From positions 1-64,000 of the forward strand of contig JANXOF010000061.1 in the NCBI GenBank assembly GCA_025353725.1: a stretch of DNA of 64,000 nucleotides, written 5' to 3'. A model generated the notes under the pieces. The model made no database searches. It worked only from the letters and a program-made list of their open reading frames with translations, and was not told where the DNA came from. How positions within the stretch are numbered: the first letter of the stretch is position 1; each line of letters opens with the position of its first letter. The translations under genes were made by a program, and so were the position numbers. This document shows positions 58,448 to 64,000 of this stretch, in pieces. This DNA is from Polyangiaceae bacterium (GTDB taxonomy: Bacteria > Myxococcota_A > Polyangia > Polyangiales > Polyangiaceae).

Positions 58448-61321
58448 ATGGCCGACACGCCTCATCCGTACGCGAGCTTCGTTCACCGCGTCGACAAGCC
58501 TGCGCGTTACCTGGGCGGCGAGTTCGGTGCCGCGCGCAAAGCGTGGGGCGCGGTTCAGGCGCGCGTCTGCCTCGCGTTTCCTGACATCTACGACATCGGA
58601 ATGAGCCACCTCGGATTCAAGATTCTTTACAAGATTTTGAACGACGACCCGCGAACCCTCGCGGAACGCGCCTACACGCCTTGGATAGACATGGAGAAGG
58701 AGCTCCGCGCGCGAGGGCTTCCGATCGTGTCCCTCGAGAGCGCTCGTCCCCTCAAAGACTTCGATGTCGTCGGCTTTTCGCTCCAGTTCGAGCTCACGTA
58801 TACCAACGTGCTCACGATGCTGGATCTTGGCGGCATCCCGTTACGCAGCGAAGACCGGCAGGAGAGCGACCCGCTCGTGATTGCGGGCGGTCCGAGCGCG
58901 ACGCACCCGGAGCCAGTTTGCATGTTTCTCGATGCCGTATGCATCGGTGACGGTGAAGAGCGAACCACCGAGGTGGCGCTCCTCTGGACGTCGCTCAAGG
59001 CGAGTGGAGTTCCGCGTCGCGAGCGGCTAGTGGCGCTTGGAAAGCTGCGCGGCGTGTATGTGCCATCGCTCTACGCGCTCGCGGTCGATGCGGACACGGG
59101 ATTCGAGATCGTCGACCGTGCGCTCGTGCCTGGGCTCGCGCTTCCGGTAGTCCGAAGTCTCGTCGACGACCTGAATAAGTTTCCGTTTCCCGATGACGGG
59201 CCCGTCGGCGGGCCTGAAGCCATCTTCGACCGCATGTCGATCGAGATCGCGCGCGGCTGCACCGAGGGATGCCGTTTTTGCCAAGCGGGGATGATTTACC
59301 GTCCCGTCCGCGAGCGCGACCCGCAGCAAATTGTCGATACGGTCGTGAGCGCCGTAAAGAAAAGCGGGTATGACGAAGCGACCCTTACCTCGCTATCGAC
59401 CGCGGACTATTCGTGTATCGCGCCTCTGATTGAGAAGGTGACGGCCGCGCTCGTGCCCGAGAAAGTGTCGCTCGGTGTCTCCTCGCTCCGCGCCTATGGT
59501 CTCGAAGAGACCGTGCTTGATGACATTCGCCGCGTGCGAGCAAGCGGAATCACCTTTGCGCCCGAGGCGGGAAGCCAACGGATGCGTGACGTGGTGAACA
59601 AAAACGTGACTGAAGAGCAGCTCATGACAACGGCTGAGCGGGTCTTTTCGCGCGGCTGGGACGGCATGAAACTTTACTTCATGATTGGCCTACCGACCGA
59701 AGAAGAGGAGGACGTTCGCGAAATTGTGCGGGTGGGTAAGCGTGCGCGCGAGGTCGGCAAAAAAATCCGCAAAGAGACGAACCAGGGCGGTCCGCCGAAG
59801 GTCACGGTCAGCGTCTCCACGCACGTACCCAAACCCCATACGCCTTTTCAGTGGTGTGCGATGGACCGTGAAGCGAGTGTTCTCGATAAGCAAGGATGGT
59901 TGAAGGAGGAAGCTCGGAATACTGGCGTGGACTTGCGTATGCATGATTCGCGCACGAGTTGGCTCGAAGGCGTGTTTGCGCGTGGTGACCGCAAACTCGG
60001 CCGCGTCCTCGAGCGCGCCTACCTTGCGGGTTGTCGCTTCGACTCGTGGGATAAACAGCTAAAAATCGACGTTTGGTCGGACGCCTTCGTCGCCGAAGGA
60101 ATCGAACCCGGAGCGTATCTCGGCACGATTCCGGTAAGCGCGCGCCTTCCCTGGGACCATATCGATGTCGGTCTCGAACCTGGATTTTTGCGTGGCGAAT
60201 ACCGAAAAGCAGTCAAAAGCCGACTTAGTCCGCCGTGCGGGAAGGTCGCAGGCGCGTTCATTCACGAGACGAACATTGAAGATGCGCAAAACGAGACGAG
60301 AAAGCTCGTTTGCTACGACTGCGGCGTTGCATGCGACCTTTCGGCGATGCGAACCGAGCGCATGTCGTACCTCGTAAAGCTGGGAGCGAAGACCAAGCGG
60401 CTCGCTCAACAAAAAGCTTCGCCTGACGTCAATACCGCCGGGAAGCTCGTTCGCGTGCGCCCGCCGAAGACCGAGCAGGGCGAGGGGCAGCGCTACCGCT
60501 TTCTTTTCGCAAAGCTCGGCCCGATCGCGTACCTCTCTCACCTCGATCTCATCCGCGCGCTGCCGCGTCCCTTTAGGCGTCTCGAGATTCCGATCTTCTA
60601 TTCGTCAGGGTTTCATCCAAAGCCGGATTTTATTTTTTCGCCCGCGCTTTCACTCGGTGTCGGGAGCTTGGCAGAGGTGCTCGATGTGAAGCTCATCGTG
60701 GGCGAAGGTCTCGACGCGGACGAACTCGCGGCGTCGCTGACGCGCGCGTCGCCTGACGGCCTTGTGTTTCGGCGTGGCCTTGCGCTTCGCATGCATGATC
60801 CAAGCATTGCCAAAGTCATTGATGGGGCGCGTTATGCCGTTGGCATCCCGCGAAAGGCACTCGACGCAATTGGGGGTGAGTCGCGCCTTCGCGCCGAGGT
60901 CGAGCGCGTCCTCGCAACACCCGAAATTAGAGTCATTCGTCGCTTTGAGCGAGGGCTTGTGAAATCCATCGACGTCAAACGTTTCCTTCGAAGTCTCGTA
61001 GCCTGCGACAGCCGAGCGGCAACGTTTCTCGACGAGGCGCGCGTGGCGGGCGATCTCGTTCCACTCCTGGCTGACGTTGCGATCTTAGGCGAGGGCGGCG
61101 TGAAGATCGCTGAAGTGCTGGAGGCTCTTTTTCCCGAGACGCGAAACGCGACCCGTGGCGGCAGCGGTGAAGTCACTGCCGAGGCCATTCCGTACCACGC
61201 TATCCGTGCGGAGTTGGGACTCACGCATGACGGCGGCTATGTGACGCCGCTTGACCTTGCGAAGGTGATGGAGCTCCGACCACCTCCGCCGAAGACGTTG
61301 GCAGCGGTCGCGCAGGCCTAA
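58448..61321 (+). CDS. Radical SAM protein with B12-binding-like N-terminus and C-terminal DUF2344 (TIGR03960/TIGR03936)
   Basis: The 957-residue protein has an N-terminal cobalamin-binding-like region (AFPDIYDIGMSHLGFKILYK). The radical SAM core (about 260-500) has the cluster motif CTEGCRFCQAGM, THVPKPHTPFQW, and GITFAPEAGSQRMRDVVN. A cysteine-bearing linker (CYDCGVACDL) follows, then a C-terminal TIGR03936/DUF2344 domain (about 690-900: KLGPIAYLSHLDLIRALPRP, SSGFHPKPDFIFSPALSLG). The family often precedes rne/rng or ribosomal-protein genes and is thought to act on RNA or tRNA. The function is not settled. ATG 58448 is preceded by AGAGAGG, a good ribosome site. Confidence 0.85.
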   Translation: MADTPHPYASFVHRVDKPARYLGGEFGAARKAWGAVQARVCLAFPDIYDIGMSHLGFKILYKILNDDPRTLAERAYTPWIDMEKELRARGLPIVSLESARPLKDFDVVGFSLQFELTYTNVLTMLDLGGIPLRSEDRQESDPLVIAGGPSATHPEPVCMFLDAVCIGDGEERTTEVALLWTSLKASGVPRRERLVALGKLRGVYVPSLYALAVDADTGFEIVDRALVPGLALPVVRSLVDDLNKFPFPDDGPVGGPEAIFDRMSIEIARGCTEGCRFCQAGMIYRPVRERDPQQIVDTVVSAVKKSGYDEATLTSLSTADYSCIAPLIEKVTAALVPEKVSLGVSSLRAYGLEETVLDDIRRVRASGITFAPEAGSQRMRDVVNKNVTEEQLMTTAERVFSRGWDGMKLYFMIGLPTEEEEDVREIVRVGKRAREVGKKIRKETNQGGPPKVTVSVSTHVPKPHTPFQWCAMDREASVLDKQGWLKEEARNTGVDLRMHDSRTSWLEGVFARGDRKLGRVLERAYLAGCRFDSWDKQLKIDVWSDAFVAEGIEPGAYLGTIPVSARLPWDHIDVGLEPGFLRGEYRKAVKSRLSPPCGKVAGAFIHETNIEDAQNETRKLVCYDCGVACDLSAMRTERMSYLVKLGAKTKRLAQQKASPDVNTAGKLVRVRPPKTEQGEGQRYRFLFAKLGPIAYLSHLDLIRALPRPFRRLEIPIFYSSGFHPKPDFIFSPALSLGVGSLAEVLDVKLIVGEGLDADELAASLTRASPDGLVFRRGLALRMHDPSIAKVIDGARYAVGIPRKALDAIGGESRLRAEVERVLATPEIRVIRRFERGLVKSIDVKRFLRSLVACDSRAATFLDEARVAGDLVPLLADVAILGEGGVKIAEVLEALFPETRNATRGGSGEVTAEAIPYHAIRAELGLTHDGGYVTPLDLAKVMELRPPPPKTLAAVAQA

Positions 61322-61360
61322 GCGAGGCGCCGCCGTGCGGATGCGCTACGTACGCGTGCA

Positions 61361-62818
61361 ATGGCGGCTGACGTGAATCAGCTCGGTCTTACGCGTCTCG
61401 ACTTCGAGCAAATCGTGGCACGCGGCTATAACCAAGTCCCACTTATCGCCCGATTTCCCGCGGCTGGACTCAAGCCCACAGCGCTCGTGAGGTCGTCTGC
61501 TCCCGGTCATTGCGTGTTGCTGGAGAGTACACGCATATCGGAGGAGGACGGTCGCTACTCGATCGCCGTTTCGCGGTCCGTGCATACGCTGAAAGCGAAA
61601 GGTGAGGCCTATGGGCTCGATGGTCTCACGGCGGACGGCAATCCGATGGATCATCTTCGAAGCCTCATGAAGCGGTGGCGCGGCTATCGCCCCGAAGGCG
61701 CGCCGATGTTCTGTGGAGGAGCTATTGGTTACTTAGCTTACGAGTGTAATCATTATTTTGTCGATTTGCCTCAGCACCCGGTCGACGACCTTGCCGTACC
61801 CGACTTGTACTTTTTGGTCGTAGACCAGCTCGTCATGTTCGATCATGTGACCGATGAGATTCTTTTGATAGCCTCTGGCCACGTCTACGATGACTGCTTG
61901 GCGCGACTCGAAGAACTGGGAAAATGGGTCGCGCGTGCGAGGACGGAAACGCGTGCGCCCGTACGGGTAGCCATCGAGGGCAAACTGGCGCCGTACGATT
62001 CGAACATGACCGAATCGGAGTACGAGGCCTCGGTCGATCGTGTGCAGCGGTATGTGAGCGCTGGCGACGTCTACCAAGTCAATCTGTCTCAGCGCATCGA
62101 AGTCGATGTCACTTCGGATTCTCTTGCGATCTACGAGACGCTGTCCGCCGTCAATCCCGTTCACTTTGCAAGCTACCTGCGGCTCGACGGTTTCGATATC
62201 GTGAGCGCTTCGCCTGAGCGGCTGGTTCGTCTCGAGGGCGAACGCCTCCGAACGCGTCCTATCGCGGGCACCCGTCGCAGAGGCACGCCGGAAGAGGACG
62301 CGCGGTTCGTTCACGAACTGCTTACCGACGAGAAAGAAGTCGCTGAGCACGTCATGCTCGTGGACCTCGAACGGAACGATCTCGGGCGCGTGAGCGCTAT
62401 CGGGTCTGTCGAGGTCACGAAAATGATGGATATCACTCACTACGCTCATGTCATTCACGTCGAATCCGAAATCGAAGGGCGACTCGATTCGGGGAAGGAC
62501 TTTCTCGATGTGATTGCCGCTACGTTTCCTGGAGGAACGATCACGGGCGTTCCCAAGATTCGCACCATGGAGGTCATCACGGAGCTCGAGCCGAGTGCGC
62601 GCGGTATCTATACGGGGTCCATCGGGTATATAAGCTTCGCGGGGGAGATGGACCTGAATATCGTCATTCGCACGCTGCTCATCAAGAAGGGCGTAGCCTA
62701 TGCGGGCGTAGGTAGCGGTGTCGTGTGCGACTCGCTTCCGAACCGAGAGTATAAAGAGACACTTCACAAGGCTCGCTCTCTACTTACCGCTCTCGCGGTG
62801 CACGGGGGAGCCTGTTGA
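61361..62818 (+). CDS. pabB: Chorismate-utilising enzyme: aminodeoxychorismate synthase I or anthranilate synthase I
   Basis: The 485-residue protein contains the TrpE/PabB chorismate-binding fold: VASPERLVRLEG (SASPERLVR), TRPIAGTRRRGTPEEDARF, VDLERNDLGRVSAIGSVEV, THYAHVIHVESEIEG, FPGGTITGVPKIRTMEVI and GSIGYISFAGEMDLNIVIRT. The PIAGT motif is TrpE-like (PabB of E. coli has PIKGT), but several PabB proteins also have PIAGT. The gene is directly coupled to a PabC-like lyase through a TTGA overlap, so the folate branch is favoured. No glutamine amidotransferase is adjacent. The symbol is given on context. Confidence 0.75.
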   Translation: MAADVNQLGLTRLDFEQIVARGYNQVPLIARFPAAGLKPTALVRSSAPGHCVLLESTRISEEDGRYSIAVSRSVHTLKAKGEAYGLDGLTADGNPMDHLRSLMKRWRGYRPEGAPMFCGGAIGYLAYECNHYFVDLPQHPVDDLAVPDLYFLVVDQLVMFDHVTDEILLIASGHVYDDCLARLEELGKWVARARTETRAPVRVAIEGKLAPYDSNMTESEYEASVDRVQRYVSAGDVYQVNLSQRIEVDVTSDSLAIYETLSAVNPVHFASYLRLDGFDIVSASPERLVRLEGERLRTRPIAGTRRRGTPEEDARFVHELLTDEKEVAEHVMLVDLERNDLGRVSAIGSVEVTKMMDITHYAHVIHVESEIEGRLDSGKDFLDVIAATFPGGTITGVPKIRTMEVITELEPSARGIYTGSIGYISFAGEMDLNIVIRTLLIKKGVAYAGVGSGVVCDSLPNREYKETLHKARSLLTALAVHGGAC

Positions 62819-63681
62819 CCGGAACATACGGCGTTGCGATCTTCGACGGCGAGGTCGTCAATCTCAGAGACCTTCGGCTCACCACATTTTCCGATGGCTA
62901 TTTTTATGGGTGCGGACTCTTTGAGACGATGGCACTCGAGGAGGGAAGGCCGCAGTTCCTCGAGCGGCACCTTGCCCGCCTAGGCCGAAGCCTCGCGGCC
63001 TTGCCTGCGGTGAAATCGCCTCGCGCGGAGCTTCTCGATTTAGACTCGTTCCTGTCTACGCTCTCTGTCGCCCTGTGGCGTGTTGGGCAGACCGTCGGCA
63101 AGTCGCCCAGCGTCGTGAAGGTGACGTCGTCCGACGGTCACGTGCTGGTTACGTTTCGTGATTCGCCTCCCGAACTCCCGCAGTGGCAAGCTCAGGGAGT
63201 CGGCGTTGACGTGGTCGACTATGGCAGCTATCGCTCAGGCGACGTTTATGTCAACCACAAGACGACGTCTTATATTAAGTCGTATTCTGGTATAGCCGCG
63301 TCGACACTCTTTGCTAATGAGTGTGGTGAAATATGCGAGAGCTCAACGGCCAATGTGTTTGTCCGGTTTTCTGACCGCGTGGTAACCCCTCCGCTCCGTT
63401 CGCCGTGTTTGCCCGGTATCGTTCGAGAGGTTCTTCTCGAAGCCGGCACTCTCGGTGGCGTACCGGTTGTGGAGGAGGCGCTTCCGCTCGAAGCGCTTAG
63501 GCACGCCGAGGGCTGTTTTCTGACCAATTCTGTATCCGTTGCGATTCCTGTTACATCTTTATTAAATCGAGCTTTGATAGAAAGCGGCCCCCTGGCCGCA
63601 AGTGCGCGCCAACGTATCTCGCGGATTGAAAGGCTTGAGAGTTCTTGCCTCTCGCACGTGGCCCGCAAGCCCGCAAGCTGA
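62815..63681 (+). CDS. pabC: Class IV aminotransferase-fold PLP enzyme, probably 4-amino-4-deoxychorismate lyase
   Basis: The 288-residue protein was started at TTG 62815, which overlaps the previous stop. It has the PabC/BCAT fold: TTFSDGYFYGCGLFETMALE, QFLERHLARLGRSLAAL, DVYVNHKTTSYIKSYSGIAA with the PLP Lys in NHKT, EICESSTANVFVRFSD and the LRSPCLPGIVREVLLE loop. PabC removes pyruvate from aminodeoxychorismate to give 4-aminobenzoate. Coupling to the chorismate enzyme strongly suggests PABA synthesis; a D-amino-acid or branched-chain aminotransferase is the alternative. Confidence 0.8.
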   Translation: MTGTYGVAIFDGEVVNLRDLRLTTFSDGYFYGCGLFETMALEEGRPQFLERHLARLGRSLAALPAVKSPRAELLDLDSFLSTLSVALWRVGQTVGKSPSVVKVTSSDGHVLVTFRDSPPELPQWQAQGVGVDVVDYGSYRSGDVYVNHKTTSYIKSYSGIAASTLFANECGEICESSTANVFVRFSDRVVTPPLRSPCLPGIVREVLLEAGTLGGVPVVEEALPLEALRHAEGCFLTNSVSVAIPVTSLLNRALIESGPLAASARQRISRIERLESSCLSHVARKPAS

Positions 63682-63692
63682 TGCTTCGCGGC

Positions 63693-64000
63693 TCAAGGCA
63701 TCGACGTTTCGGTCGCGATAGCGCGCTTCACGGCGGGCACGTCGAGGAGGGGAACGAACGCGTATCCCTCCGCTTTTAGGACCGGGAGAATCTGTTTCAT
63801 CATGTCGACCGTCCTCCCATGCACGTCATGCATCAGGACAATACCTCGTCGCTGCGAGCGAATTTCTGTCAGGTAGAGCTCGCCGCAGCGTTCCACAGAG
63901 ACGTGCTTTCCCCAACAATCCCAGTCCGCGGCACTCGTGGCGGTGAGCTCGCCGCCGATATCCCAATAAACGCTACCGATGTAAGCTTGCATCGGAGTCG
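63693..64000 (-). CDS. Polysaccharide deacetylase (NodB domain), C-terminal end (partial, runs off the window)
   Basis: The visible 100 residues read VYWDIGGELTATSAADWDCW, RRGIVLMHDVHGRTVDMMKQ and ILPVLKAEGYAFVPLLDVP. The LMHDxHxxTxxxxxxILpxLkaxGY block is motif 4/5 of CE4 deacetylases, with His in HDVHG. The catalytic DD and HxxxH motifs lie upstream, outside the window. The methionine near 63992 is internal. It would de-N-acetylate peptidoglycan or exopolysaccharide. Confidence 0.75.
   Translation of the reverse strand, partial: TPMQAYIGSVYWDIGGELTATSAADWDCWGKHVSVERCGELYLTEIRSQRRGIVLMHDVHGRTVDMMKQILPVLKAEGYAFVPLLDVPAVKRAIATETSMP

Noticed and set aside
1-64000. tRNA or rRNA genes
   Set aside because: I looked for the T-loop GGTTCGAATCC and acceptor pairing and saw no convincing cloverleaf; no rRNA-like stretch was found.

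Overview
The window looks like chromosome from a lipoprotein-rich, predatory-type member of the Myxococcota, most like the Polyangia. Support for this: a Hanks-type kinase with a C-terminal PEGA domain co-transcribed with FG-GAP and TPR/PEGA proteins; a receiver/DUF4388/J-domain protein; a PilZ-like protein with a long Pro/Ala linker; many Cys-anchored lipoproteins including a 'FCEDFD' one; a long soluble histidine kinase with its own receiver; and high GC with frequent GTG/TTG starts and 1-4 bp gene overlaps. The species cannot be named from the sequence alone.

Bases 1-31.5 kb are an accessory, rearranged half. It opens with the tail of an IS630-type transposase and a BzdR-like HTH/shikimate-kinase regulator, then lipoproteins, a glycosyltransferase, an SGNH-type esterase and an AfsR/STAND-type regulator. 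A 107-bp repeat occurs four times (1753, 11053, 13736, 31358), the last with an extra 74-bp tandem unit. Every copy sits exactly between pieces of two unrelated genes: Ogt|OsmC, antisense fragment|Cys-rich secreted fragment, HEPN|HEAT-like protein, lipoprotein|TrpC. This is the most unusual signal in the window. An IS3-family remnant and a broken MNT-HEPN module lie in the same stretch.

Two intact cassettes sit inside this half. At 14.6-20.4 kb a tightly overlapped operon encodes a hot-dog thioesterase, a ferritin-like diiron protein, a methyltransferase, a hybrid histidine kinase and an acyltransferase-like protein, which suggests regulated acyl-lipid modification. At 20.5-28.7 kb follow a secreted Hint-domain protein, a degenerate subtilase-like lipoprotein, two paralogous Cys-rich lipoproteins with a MACPF-like motif, a second-type apolipoprotein N-acyltransferase and a membrane-anchored protein. 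These are followed by a convergent NtrC-type two-component system.

From about 32 to 64 kb the content is more conserved. A minus-strand block holds a lipoprotein, a very large peptidase/propeller/Omp85-barrel protein, a PilZ-like protein, an Fmt-like formyltransferase and a DHH phosphoesterase. Then come polyphosphate kinase, a TatA-like microprotein, a receiver/DUF4388/J protein, Bcp, class I aldolase (FbaB type), fructose-1,6-bisphosphatase, an AAA/DUF4143 ATPase, QueE, a HipBA pair, the kinase/FG-GAP/TPR operon, a secreted phosphoesterase, a radical SAM/DUF2344 protein, a PabB-PabC pair and the end of a polysaccharide deacetylase.

Two small lipoprotein genes (31193 and 51024) each lack one base in the signal-peptide region. 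Either they are pseudogenes or the consensus contains indel errors. That possibility also bears on how far the repeat junctions can be trusted.
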